From Candidatus Merdivivens pullistercoris (GTDB lineage: Bacteria; Bacteroidota; Bacteroidia; Bacteroidales; UBA932), in the NCBI GenBank assembly GCA_017694935.1, contig JADIME010000013.1:1-58584 (forward strand): a stretch of 58,584 nt of DNA, read 5' to 3'. This document shows, piece after piece, positions 44,667 through 52,484 of the stretch. Both the position numbers and the translations under genes were made by a program. The first letter of the stretch is position 1; the number at the start of each line of letters is the position of its first letter. The notes beneath the pieces are model-generated. The model saw nothing but the letters and a program-made list of their open reading frames with translations. It did not search any database and was not told the DNA's origin.

Positions 44667-45188
44667 CTAAACAGCTTTTAACAATTTCTCATATATTTCC
44701 GCATCTTCCCGGGTGAAACAGCATATGATTACGTCGCCCTTGTAAGAGCCGCTGCCAAGATGCTTGAATATCGTTTTAAGGGCTATTTGGGCGGCCTGCT
44801 GTTTGGGATAATGGTAAACTCCGGTGCTTATGCATGGAAACGCAATGCTTTTCAGAGAGTTGTCTTCGGCAATCTTCATGGCGGTATCGTAACATGAGGC
44901 AAGAAGATCGGGTTCGCCGTGGTTTCCTCCGCGCCACACCGGACCGACGGTGTGTATGACTTTCCTGCAAGGCAGGTTGTAGGCCGAGGTGATCCGGCTT
45001 TCGCCTGTCGGACAACCTCCAACGGTGCGGCACTCTTCAAGCAGTCCCGGACCTGCCGCCCTGTGTATCGCTCCGTCCACGCCTCCTCCGCCGAGCAGGG
45101 TGTTGTTGGCGGCATTGACGATTGCATCGACATGCAGTATGGTGATGTCTCCGACAGTTATCCGTATTGAATTTTCCTTGACTTTCAT
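44667..45188 (-). CDS. Macro-domain ADP-ribose deacylase
   Basis: A 173-aa stand-alone macro domain. 'VDAIVNAANNTLLGGGGVDGAIHRAAG' (catalytic Asn and the GGGVDG loop), 'CPTGESRITSAYNLPCRKVIHTVGPVW' and 'IAFPCISTGVYHYPKQQAAQIA' match the YmdB/MacroD-type proteins that remove O-acetyl-ADP-ribose and mono-ADP-ribose from acidic residues. The full fold and key residues are present. It is a monocistronic gene 128 bases upstream of the isochorismatase on the same strand. No ADP-ribosyltransferase or sirtuin is visible nearby. Confidence 0.93.
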   Translation of the reverse strand: MKVKENSIRITVGDITILHVDAIVNAANNTLLGGGGVDGAIHRAAGPGLLEECRTVGGCPTGESRITSAYNLPCRKVIHTVGPVWRGGNHGEPDLLASCYDTAMKIAEDNSLKSIAFPCISTGVYHYPKQQAAQIALKTIFKHLGSGSYKGDVIICCFTREDAEIYEKLLKAV

Positions 45189-45271
45189 AAAAAACCATGT
45201 ATTTTTTACAAAAATGCTAAAAATTTTATAGTTTTTTCGGAGTTTTGTTGTCTAATTACATGAAAACAGTT

Positions 45272-45287
45272 TTAAAAGCGCTTTTAA
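45272..45287. promoter_or_regulatory. 16-bp palindrome upstream of ECF sigma gene
   Basis: TTAAAAGCGCTTTTAA is a perfect 16-bp palindrome centred 20 bases before the sigma factor ATG. It overlaps the only TAnnTTTG-like sequence there (TAACTTTTG, 45285-45293). A dimeric regulator site is plausible; chance is possible because the region is A/T-rich. Confidence 0.4.
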
Positions 45288-45299
45288 CTTTTGCGGAAG

Positions 45300-45776
45300 A
45301 TGGATAGGAAGGAACAGGAATTTACAGGATTGGTCGAGAAGTACAAGACGGTCATCTATGTGGTGTGTTACATGTTCTCGGACTGCCGTGAGGAGGTGGA
45401 AGACCTTTTTCAGGATGTGCTGATAAGGCTTTGGAAAGGCTATGATAAGTTCAGTGGCGAGGCTGATGTCAAGACATGGATTTACCGCGTGAGCCTGAAT
45501 TGCTGTATCAATCATCGGAAGAAAAACAGGCATTCCGGCACTCATGTCCCTTTGAGTGTGGATTCGGACTTTTTCGATGACATCGACGACAGGGCGTTGC
45601 AGGTCAGGCGGCTCTACGGGCGTATCAATCGTCTCGGGCTGATAGACAGGGGGATAATCCTGCTTTGGCTTGAAGGCCTGACATACGAGGAAATCGGCCG
45701 GATCATAGGCATTTCGGTAAAGAATGTTTCGTTCCAGCTTCACAGGATTAAGGAAGAATTGAAAAAACAGGATTGA
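45300..45776 (+). CDS. ECF-type RNA polymerase sigma factor
   Basis: A 158-aa sigma-70 family factor of the ECF group: region 2 'FSDCREEVEDLFQDVLIRLWKGYDKFSGEADVKTWIYRVSLNCCIN' and region 4 'RLGLIDRGIILLWLEGLTYEEIGRIIGISVKNVSFQLHRIKEELKKQ'. The start is the ATG of MDRKEQEF rather than the TTG at 45291 used by the ORF track. The next gene, 33 bases on, encodes a membrane protein with a cytosolic helical N-terminus, placed like an anti-sigma factor, although it lacks a recognisable zinc anti-sigma motif. Target promoters unknown. Confidence 0.9.
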   Translation: MDRKEQEFTGLVEKYKTVIYVVCYMFSDCREEVEDLFQDVLIRLWKGYDKFSGEADVKTWIYRVSLNCCINHRKKNRHSGTHVPLSVDSDFFDDIDDRALQVRRLYGRINRLGLIDRGIILLWLEGLTYEEIGRIIGISVKNVSFQLHRIKEELKKQD

Positions 45777-45809
45777 ATTGAAAATCGGAATTTACAGGAG
45801 GTAGGAATC

Positions 45810-46415
45810 ATGGTTGCTAATGGCGATATGAAACAGGTATTGGACGAATTAGAGCAGATGCGCGACGAATATGCCAATCTGAAGGAAGAGCTTGACCGGC
45901 AGAAGATTATCAATGGAAAACTGATGGAAAACACTTTCCGGAAGAATATAGATGTGTTGGATAGCAACAAGAAAACAGGCATCGCCGTTTGTGTCGTGAT
46001 GGCGTTGTTCCTTACAGTGTTTGCAATTTTCATGGGGACATTTACGCTGCCCGTGGCGGCCGGAGTGGCATTGTGCCTGATCATCATGGCGGGATATATC
46101 GTGCTTTACCGCCGGATGGATTTCAAGGACGGTATTGATGATGTCAGGACTACTGCGCTGAAAGTTAGTAGGTTCAGAAAAAATTACATAAAGTTTCAAC
46201 TCACATCATATGCTTGGGTGCTTGGTTTCATCATCATTTCGGCTTCGTTTATTTTCAAAGGATTCCTTACCACGGCCAAGAGCCTGACGGCTATTGCGCT
46301 TATCATAGTCATCTTCATCGCCTGTGCCTGCGCACAGTATTTTACCGACAGGAAAGTGCTGAAGGCCTGCGATGAAATCATAGACAGGTTGGAGGAAGGG
46401 GACAATCTGTCTTAA
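45810..46415 (+). CDS. Sigma-linked four-helix membrane protein
   Basis: A 201-aa protein: a soluble coiled-coil-like N-terminus ('MKQVLDELEQMRDEYANLKEELDRQKIINGKLMENTFRKNIDVL', ~1-50), then four transmembrane helices as two pairs (~58-100 and ~130-178) and a short cytosolic tail ('KACDEIIDRLEEGDNL'). It follows the ECF sigma gene by 33 bases and is very likely co-transcribed with it. Such small membrane proteins often accompany this type of sigma factor in Bacteroides and may act as membrane-bound anti-sigma factors; that is inference, since there is no ZAS or FecR motif. Confidence 0.6.
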   Translation: MVANGDMKQVLDELEQMRDEYANLKEELDRQKIINGKLMENTFRKNIDVLDSNKKTGIAVCVVMALFLTVFAIFMGTFTLPVAAGVALCLIIMAGYIVLYRRMDFKDGIDDVRTTALKVSRFRKNYIKFQLTSYAWVLGFIIISASFIFKGFLTTAKSLTAIALIIVIFIACACAQYFTDRKVLKACDEIIDRLEEGDNLS

Positions 46416-46435
46416 AATAGTTTCGAGGCGTGCCT

Positions 46436-47494
46436 TCAGAGCGTTTTTTCCATCCGGTAATTGGTCAGATGCAGTCTGTTGGCCTTGGCTTTCTGTTCTT
46501 TTGTCATTGTGTATCCGCGTTTTTCGAAAAACGGTCTTGCAGTGATGCTGACATCCGAGGTCATCTGCCTTGCACCGTATGTTATGGCCGTCTTTTCGGC
46601 TTCAGAAAGCAGCAAAGTCCCGATGCCCTTGCTTTGCCAGTCTTTGTGGACGAACAGCGAGTGCAGGTATCCGTCGCGGCTTACCGCTGAAAAACCGATG
46701 ATGCCGCCTTTGCAATCCGTTGCGGCTATGAAATGCAGATGCGAGAACAATTCTTCCCAATGTCCGGGAATGTCGCCGCATGAAGCCCAGTCTGCGACTT
46801 CGGCGGCATAGTCTTGCACATTGACAGTCAGCACGGTCGATTTGAACAAGGAGTTTAATTCCTGAATGTCTTTTAACTCTGCCCGGCGCGTCCGGATGTC
46901 TTCTGCCAGATGTCCTTTTTTGATCTGCGGCCTGATGAAGTTGTCGAGGGAGTAGTCCCATAGTGGTTTGGAGCCTTCGGCGGAACGGGAGTTGCGTTTG
47001 AGCACCTGACTGAAAGTGCGGCCTTCTTTAGCCCATGACAGGCCGTCGGTGGCCGCCTGGAGCATGAGTGGCTGGAAGTTATCGAGAGAGTGTGCGAACC
47101 GGGCTTCAGGGGTTTCCCATGCCTCGAATTCGTCCCAGAGGGAACGGAATTTTATGGCCAAGTCTTCTGGAAGTGCTGAAAAAAGTTTTTCGGCGGCGGC
47201 GTTTTCCCTCTCTTTCTGGGTCTTGAGCCCTTCGGTGTCATATGCGAAGGTGTCCCCGGCGTAAACCTCCACCAAATCGTGAATCAGAACGATGCTTACG
47301 ACCTTCAGCAGGTCTATCGGCTCGTTCGAGTATTCGGAAAGCAGCAGGGCCATTACGGCCATGTGCCAGGCATGTTCGGCATCGTTTTCAAGCCGCTTGC
47401 CGTCAGTCAGGTATGTGCGGCGCTGGATGAATTTTTCTTTGTCTATGAGGCGGCAGAAATCGACTATCCGCCCGAGTCTTTCGTTGTCTGTCAT
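46436..47494 (-). CDS. HD-domain hydrolase fused to GNAT acetyltransferase
   Basis: A 352-aa two-domain protein. Residues 1-~185 are a YfbR/HDDC2-type HD domain with 'NDAEHAWHMAVMALLL' (His41), 'LIHDLVEVYAGD' (His72-Asp73) and 'RFAHSLDNFQPLML', a fold that in relatives removes phosphate from deoxynucleoside monophosphates. Residues ~198-345 form a GNAT domain with 'IRTRRAELKDIQELNSLF', the acetyl-CoA loop 'VHKDWQSKGIGTLLLSEAEKTA' and 'ITARPFFEKRGYTMTKEQ'. The reading frame is continuous and both parts keep their key residues, so this looks like a real fusion. Substrates are unknown. It has a TAACTTTG box 25 bases upstream. Confidence 0.85.
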   Translation of the reverse strand: MTDNERLGRIVDFCRLIDKEKFIQRRTYLTDGKRLENDAEHAWHMAVMALLLSEYSNEPIDLLKVVSIVLIHDLVEVYAGDTFAYDTEGLKTQKERENAAAEKLFSALPEDLAIKFRSLWDEFEAWETPEARFAHSLDNFQPLMLQAATDGLSWAKEGRTFSQVLKRNSRSAEGSKPLWDYSLDNFIRPQIKKGHLAEDIRTRRAELKDIQELNSLFKSTVLTVNVQDYAAEVADWASCGDIPGHWEELFSHLHFIAATDCKGGIIGFSAVSRDGYLHSLFVHKDWQSKGIGTLLLSEAEKTAITYGARQMTSDVSITARPFFEKRGYTMTKEQKAKANRLHLTNYRMEKTL

Positions 47495-47518
47495 TGTTTA
47501 AAATTTCATGTGCTAAGG

Positions 47519-47526
47519 CAAAGTTA
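47519..47526 (-). promoter_or_regulatory. -7 box of the HD-GNAT gene
   Basis: Minus-strand TAACTTTG followed by CC matches TAnnTTTG; leader about 19 bases. Confidence 0.5.
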
Positions 47527-47561
47527 TCCATATTTTCAAAACATCGGTTGAGAATACGATG

Positions 47562-47569
47562 TATTTTTG
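47562..47569 (+). promoter_or_regulatory. -7 box of the endonuclease-fold gene
   Basis: TATTTTTG followed by TCC matches TAnnTTTG; leader of about 22 bases to the ATG at 47597. Confidence 0.45.
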
Positions 47570-47596
47570 TCCCCGGAAAATATAACTGTTTCAATC

Positions 47597-48664
47597 ATGG
47601 GAAAATTAAGGATTGCCGCGTTAGTGTGCCTTTGTTGCATGGCTTGCAGTTGCACCGACAACGGAGACCGTATCGAATTTACTGTCCTGCAATGGAATAT
47701 ATGGCAGGAAGGGACAATGGTGCCGGGAGGGTATGAGGCCATAGTCGATGAGATTGCGAGGTTGCAGCCTGATTTCGTGACTTTCAGCGAGGTGAGGAAC
47801 TATGACGGGACAAGGTTCTGTGACAGGATTGTCCGGTCGTTAGGGGAGAGGGGACTGGTTTATTATTCGTTTTACAGTTATGATTCAGGGCTTTTAAGCC
47901 GGCATCCGATAACGGATTCGGCGACTGTGTTTCCAGAGAACGGCGACCATGGCAGCATCTATAAGATGGTGTCTTCGATAGGAGGGTGCAGGATAGCGGT
48001 TTATACGGCCCATTTGGACTATCTCAATGATGCGTATTACAATGTAAGGGGGTACGACGGTTCGACATGGGAAGAAATCCCTGTCCCGTCTTCGGTGGCG
48101 GAAATCCTGACGGTGAACGATGCTTCACAGCGCGATGATGCGATAAAATGTTTTATCGCGGATGCACGGCAGGAGATTAGTGAAGGCGCGGTTGTGATTC
48201 TCGGCGGGGATTTTAATGAGCCTTCGCACCTTGACTGGATCCGTGAGACCAAGGACATGTATGACCACAATGGTTTCATAGTGCCGTGGACTGTCACGCT
48301 GATGCTGGACAATGCCGGTTTTACGGATGCGTACAGGGAGATGAATCCGTCCGTTACGGATTGCCCGGGCTTTACTTTTCCTGCAGACAACCCTCTCGTT
48401 CCGGTGGAAAGGCTGACCTGGACACCCGAGGCGGATGAACGTGAAAGAATCGACTATGTTTTCTATTATCCCTGCAAAGGGCTCGATTTGACGGACGTTG
48501 CCGTTTTCGGCCCGAAGGGAAGCATCTGCAAATCACAGAGGGTGACAGAGGTTTCCGATGACAGGTTCATCGAACCGCTCGGGGTGTGTGGTGATTTTGA
48601 ATATATTGACAATCGGTCGTATAATAAAATTTGCCACGAATCAGGTACGCTTCCCGCTTCATGA
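47597..48664 (+). CDS. Endonuclease/exonuclease/phosphatase-fold lipoprotein
   Basis: A 355-aa secreted protein. I start at the ATG of MGKLRIAALVCLCCMACSC, which gives a lipoprotein signal; the ORF track begins 10 codons earlier. The metal-dependent EEP fold is seen in 'FTVLQWNIWQEG' (Asn), 'LQPDFVTFSEVRNYDG' (catalytic Glu), 'VVILGGDFNEPSHLDW' (Asp/Asn) and 'ERIDYVFYYPC' (terminal Asp; the His is less obvious). Secreted relatives in Bacteroidetes act on DNA, sphingomyelin or phosphorylated inositides; the substrate is not clear here. Monocistronic. Confidence 0.82.
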   Translation: MGKLRIAALVCLCCMACSCTDNGDRIEFTVLQWNIWQEGTMVPGGYEAIVDEIARLQPDFVTFSEVRNYDGTRFCDRIVRSLGERGLVYYSFYSYDSGLLSRHPITDSATVFPENGDHGSIYKMVSSIGGCRIAVYTAHLDYLNDAYYNVRGYDGSTWEEIPVPSSVAEILTVNDASQRDDAIKCFIADARQEISEGAVVILGGDFNEPSHLDWIRETKDMYDHNGFIVPWTVTLMLDNAGFTDAYREMNPSVTDCPGFTFPADNPLVPVERLTWTPEADERERIDYVFYYPCKGLDLTDVAVFGPKGSICKSQRVTEVSDDRFIEPLGVCGDFEYIDNRSYNKICHESGTLPAS

Positions 48665-48727
48665 CAGTTGCAATATGGTTTGTCTGGCTTGTGTGCGGTT
48701 TCATCTATGAACGCAAGCAGACGGCCA

Positions 48728-49465
48728 TTACAGCCGTGTTCTTAACTTTTCCCATGCCTTGCCGTTGAACAGGGCGGTATGCGGAAGGGTTTCAAGCATT
48801 TGGGGCAGGCGGCACGAGGGGATTGTGAATGCGAGCAACCCCGAAGACACAAGGTAGCGTGCCGAAAGGTCCGTCATGCCGAGGAAGCACCTGTATCCGT
48901 CGGGAAGGCGGTTTTCCGCTATGGCAAAAGTGATGGTTGAAGCGCAGCCGGAGCCGAATTTTACTGTAACGGTATCCGCTTCGTTCCTGTCATAAAACGC
49001 CCATGCAGCAAGTCCGGATACGATGTCGGGCGTGGCGAAGAATATGAGGCCTTCGGTGCCGTCCCAACTGTCCAGATGGTCTATGCGCATGAAATTGAGG
49101 TATGGTTTTGCTGCCGGGACGATTCCGAGGCCTGCTACATAGTCTTTGACAAGTGCCGGGGTTTGTTTGTAGCACTCGGTCTCGGATACGAATGTGGCGG
49201 TGCGTTCTGTCATTTCGCCACGGCCGAGATAGGTGCGCCCTCCCATGCAGTTGATGAAATCCCCTTCGAGGGTGATGTCCCTGCCGTCGAGCACCATCTT
49301 ATAGGCCCCGACAATGCAGCGGATGCCGTGTTTTACTTTCGCGCGCGGTGAGTCGCTGAATCCGAAGGCAATCGGAAGAAGCGCATTTTCCCCGAATGCG
49401 GTGCGGTATGATGTGATGAATTGAGTAGGTGTCATGGGTAGTCGAATATATGGTTTGTCATTCAT
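48728..49465 (-). CDS. DUF169 family protein
   Basis: A 245-aa protein of the DUF169 (ArCR) type: 'PIAFGFSDSPRAKVKHGIRCIVGAYKMVLDGRDITLEGDFINCMGGRTYLG', 'NFMRIDHLDSWDGTEGLIFFATPDIVSGLAAWAFYD' and 'SGCASTITFAIAE'. The family has a few conserved cysteines and no known reaction. Start chosen at MNDKPYIRLPM (49465); the ORF-track start is 12 codons earlier, inside abiH. Its ATG overlaps the abiH stop (ATGAATGA), so it is the last gene of the defence cluster transcript or the native gene against which the island landed. Confidence 0.7.
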   Translation of the reverse strand: MNDKPYIRLPMTPTQFITSYRTAFGENALLPIAFGFSDSPRAKVKHGIRCIVGAYKMVLDGRDITLEGDFINCMGGRTYLGRGEMTERTATFVSETECYKQTPALVKDYVAGLGIVPAAKPYLNFMRIDHLDSWDGTEGLIFFATPDIVSGLAAWAFYDRNEADTVTVKFGSGCASTITFAIAENRLPDGYRCFLGMTDLSARYLVSSGLLAFTIPSCRLPQMLETLPHTALFNGKAWEKLRTRL

Positions 49466-50567
49466 TCTGTGGTAATGTTTCACAGTATGTTTTATTGACA
49501 ATGCGATCTCGCATCTTTTCTCTGTTAGTAAAATTTCTGCTAATATTTTGGACTATTTCGATATAGTTATCTGAATTGTCATTTTTTTTATAATAAAATG
49601 GTTTGATTGATATGCAGTTGCCGTGCTCAAACAAAGTATTTAGCAATGTTCTGTCAGAATTTCCACACGAATGTCCCATGATGTAGATTTGATATGGCCC
49701 CATTCCGATATAAGATAATAATTTTCTATAATAGTCATATTCCAAATATCGTATAGATTTTATATTTCTTAAAAATTCATTATCGTTTAAATCAAGCAGG
49801 CTCTTATAATCTCTGTCAAACTCATCCCCATATCCGAAAATTATGCTTTGATAATTATCAAGATATCCATGAATGTGGTTGACTTTACAATTATCAATTC
49901 CTTCGGCATAAATGTCAGCTGTTGAAGTATAGTTGAAATTCAAAATCGTAATTGTCGCCGGATACGTTATTTTCATATTAGTCATTAGGAAATCCTGATA
50001 GAATTTTTTCCTACCTTCAACGGATATATCGTTAGGGCGGAACGGCTCAAATATTTTCTGTTTTATATCAGTATTGACAATTGCCGGGGTGATGTCTTTT
50101 TGAACAGTAGTAAGATATTCTGCCAGTAGTGATTTGATATAATCCAGTTCATCATTTAATTTTTTTGCCGCATTATCCGCGTTTTCTGATTGGACTATGG
50201 ACAAGAGTGATTTATAATATTCATTTTCAATGTCCACCCATCCTTTTGCTTCAATGGACATGCAAATTCTTTTCATAAAAGGAGTAAATTCCAAAGAATA
50301 TAAATTCGGGTTACTCTTTATATATTTTATGAAATCTTTTCCGCTTTTGGGAATAAATACTGAATTGAAATGAAAATGATACATCCAAGTTGAAACACCA
50401 TTGTCTTTACATTCAAAAGTGCATAAGATGTCCTTTTCTATTTTATTTTGACTATAATTTAGTTTTTCCAGCCATTTGTCCCAATACCAGTTAATGAAGT
50501 CTTCATATTTTGTGGGGAGTTTATGGGCCAAATCAAATCCATTACCTATAAGAATTATTCTATTCAT
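49458..50567 (-). CDS. AbiH-family abortive infection protein
   Basis: A 369-aa protein with the AbiH signature start 'MNRIILIGNGFDLAHKLPTKYEDFINWYW', the internal 'ILNFNYTSTADIYAE' and 'VNHIHGYLDNYQSIIFGYGDE', and near the C-terminus 'YQIYIMGHSCGNSDRTLLNTLFE'. AbiH proteins cause abortive infection against phages in Lactococcus and occur widely in defence islands; their biochemical action is not settled. The gene is distinctly more A/T-rich than flanking housekeeping genes. It starts 15 bases after mod and its stop overlaps the DUF169 start, so it appears to be part of one operon with the restriction-modification genes. Confidence 0.85.
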   Translation of the reverse strand: MNRIILIGNGFDLAHKLPTKYEDFINWYWDKWLEKLNYSQNKIEKDILCTFECKDNGVSTWMYHFHFNSVFIPKSGKDFIKYIKSNPNLYSLEFTPFMKRICMSIEAKGWVDIENEYYKSLLSIVQSENADNAAKKLNDELDYIKSLLAEYLTTVQKDITPAIVNTDIKQKIFEPFRPNDISVEGRKKFYQDFLMTNMKITYPATITILNFNYTSTADIYAEGIDNCKVNHIHGYLDNYQSIIFGYGDEFDRDYKSLLDLNDNEFLRNIKSIRYLEYDYYRKLLSYIGMGPYQIYIMGHSCGNSDRTLLNTLFEHGNCISIKPFYYKKNDNSDNYIEIVQNISRNFTNREKMRDRIVNKTYCETLPQNE

Positions 50568-50582
50568 GATAAATAACTGCTG

Positions 50583-52469
50583 TTAAAGGACGAATACTGT
50601 TTCATCACCGCAAATGTTGCGTATCTTCATACGTAAAGGCCTGTTTTCGCTCCAAATGCAGGCATCCCACAAGTCAGCCGTCTTTGTACCGTTTTTGATA
50701 GTCCGGCCGAGTTTGTCTATCTTGATTTCGCTGTCGCTGTGCCAGACGGATTCCTTTTCGGATGCTGTACAATCAAGGCTTATCCATTCTATTGTTTCCA
50801 ATCCTTCCTCGCTCAACAGGATAGGAGTATATGCCCAGTTTTTTCCTTTGCTTTGAAGATTCAATGACTGTTGCCAGTTTTTCTGGTTGATTTCATCTAT
50901 TTTCCGTTTTACCCGGTCGCTTTGGAATTGGAGTATCTCGACTTTGTAGCCATTGAACAGTCCGTTTTGCCCTTCGGATACTTTCCATTCGGCATAATCT
51001 TCTGTAACTACATTGTCAAGTACTTGTTTCAAATCGCGCAGTTCTATCTGAATCAATGTATCGTTTTGTTCATTGATAAATCGTTCGATGTCATCTCTGT
51101 CCTCAATGTCTATATAATAGACGATAATCCGTTTGGTGTCTTCGGGAAGATCGGGCATGGCTTCATGGATAATCCTGTTCATCAGCGGCTTGTCAAGCAT
51201 ACGGGTAGTGCCGTCCATCAGATTTGGCAGATAAACGGGAACCATGCCGTATTTAGTGTCTATTATGCTTCCTTCCCAGAATTTGTCCAATGCATCTTCA
51301 TTGCGTAATCCGGGTATGAGGGTTTTTAATTTTTCCATTGTCTGCACCGGGTTGCGGTACAATGAAACGCCGTCTTTGATTTCAAGTATGTCAAACTCGG
51401 CCTTCGCGGCTATCAGGCGGTCACGTGTTGTCTGAATGCTGTTCAGGTTCACATCGGCATGGATAAACTTGCGCCCTGTCTTGCTGGCAACCGCTGCTGT
51501 TACCCCGCTTCCGCCAAAGAAATCGGCTACGACCATTCCTTCATCGCTGCTGGCTTTGATGATGCGTTCGAGAAGGGTTTCGGGTTTTTGGGTGGCGTAA
51601 TCCGTATCGTGTTTTTCTTTAGAAGAACCGGCCAAGGAAGGTATGCGCCATACGTTATTTATCATTGTCTTATCGTATGTTTCATAAACTACGTTTCCGT
51701 TTTCATCTCGTACTGACTGTTTCTTCCCATTGATTTTTACCTCTTTGGCTCTTTGATGCGGTTTGATGTCCTGATATTGTATGTTAAAGATTTGTTCATC
51801 ACTTTTTGTATAAAACAATACAATGTCTGAGCAGTTGGTAAATAAAGGTTTTCTTTTATCAGGTATTTTGTTGGGATAATACCATACAATCTCATTTCTG
51901 AAATTGTCTTCTCCGAAAATTTCATCCATGAGGATTTTTACATAATGGCCTATGTGCCAGTCAAGGTGTACATAGATGCTTGCCGTGTCGCTCATTACGG
52001 ACTTGATGGCCATGAGGTTTTCATACATCCAGTTCAGGTAGCTTTCCTTGTTCCAGATGTCCCCGTACATTTTTTCCTCAAATGAACGCAATTCTTCTAT
52101 GTCCAATTCGCTTTCAGCGTGGCGTATAACCTCGGCTACTTTGGGATTACGGCGGAGGTACACTTTTTTCGCATAGTCCGCGCCGCTGGCAAAAGGAGGA
52201 TCAATATATACCAAATCCACTGTTATCCCTTTGTCCTTTAAATAGGCGCAGGCAGACAGGCATTCTCCCCGTATGACAAGGTTTCCGTTTGGATTTGTGC
52301 CTGTGCGTTCTTTCAGTTCGGTTTCATAATATGGCATCCCGCGTTCAATGCGTTCATATATGCGGTCATTGTCCCTGTAGCGCAGAATGCGTTTTGTCCT
52401 TACGAAATTGTCAAGCAAGGCTTGCCCCTCAAGTGTATCGGGAAAATATGGTATGTATTTTATCGCCAT
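50583..52469 (-). CDS. Type III DNA methyltransferase (Mod)
   Basis: A 628-aa DNA N6-adenine methyltransferase of the beta class. The catalytic motif IV is 'YIDPPFASGADY' (D90-F93), placed before the SAM-binding motif I 'VADFFGGSGVTAAVASKTGRKFIHADVN' (316-322 core), the order seen in Type III Mod subunits. The segment between them and the long C-terminal half hold the target-recognition region; I cannot predict the site. Start at ATG 52469 (MAIKYIPYF) rather than the TTG two codons earlier. No simple-sequence repeat for phase variation was seen. It lies 15 bases downstream of res. Confidence 0.92.
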   Translation of the reverse strand: MAIKYIPYFPDTLEGQALLDNFVRTKRILRYRDNDRIYERIERGMPYYETELKERTGTNPNGNLVIRGECLSACAYLKDKGITVDLVYIDPPFASGADYAKKVYLRRNPKVAEVIRHAESELDIEELRSFEEKMYGDIWNKESYLNWMYENLMAIKSVMSDTASIYVHLDWHIGHYVKILMDEIFGEDNFRNEIVWYYPNKIPDKRKPLFTNCSDIVLFYTKSDEQIFNIQYQDIKPHQRAKEVKINGKKQSVRDENGNVVYETYDKTMINNVWRIPSLAGSSKEKHDTDYATQKPETLLERIIKASSDEGMVVADFFGGSGVTAAVASKTGRKFIHADVNLNSIQTTRDRLIAAKAEFDILEIKDGVSLYRNPVQTMEKLKTLIPGLRNEDALDKFWEGSIIDTKYGMVPVYLPNLMDGTTRMLDKPLMNRIIHEAMPDLPEDTKRIIVYYIDIEDRDDIERFINEQNDTLIQIELRDLKQVLDNVVTEDYAEWKVSEGQNGLFNGYKVEILQFQSDRVKRKIDEINQKNWQQSLNLQSKGKNWAYTPILLSEEGLETIEWISLDCTASEKESVWHSDSEIKIDKLGRTIKNGTKTADLWDACIWSENRPLRMKIRNICGDETVFVL

Positions 52470-52484
52470 AGTCAAATGATGTTT

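Noticed and set aside
44667-45188. Macro-domain gene as part of a DarTG-like toxin-antitoxin system
   Set aside because: DarG macro domains are fused to a longer protein and pair with an adjacent DarT; no ADP-ribosyltransferase is nearby.
45291-45299. TTG start three codons before the sigma factor ATG
   Set aside because: ATG at 45300 is available, and the upstream codons overlap the promoter-like TAACTTTTG.
48721-48737. ACGGC/GCCGT stem-loop as terminator between the EEP-fold gene and DUF169
   Set aside because: Only 5 bp, no T-run, and it overlaps the DUF169 stop region; too weak to call.
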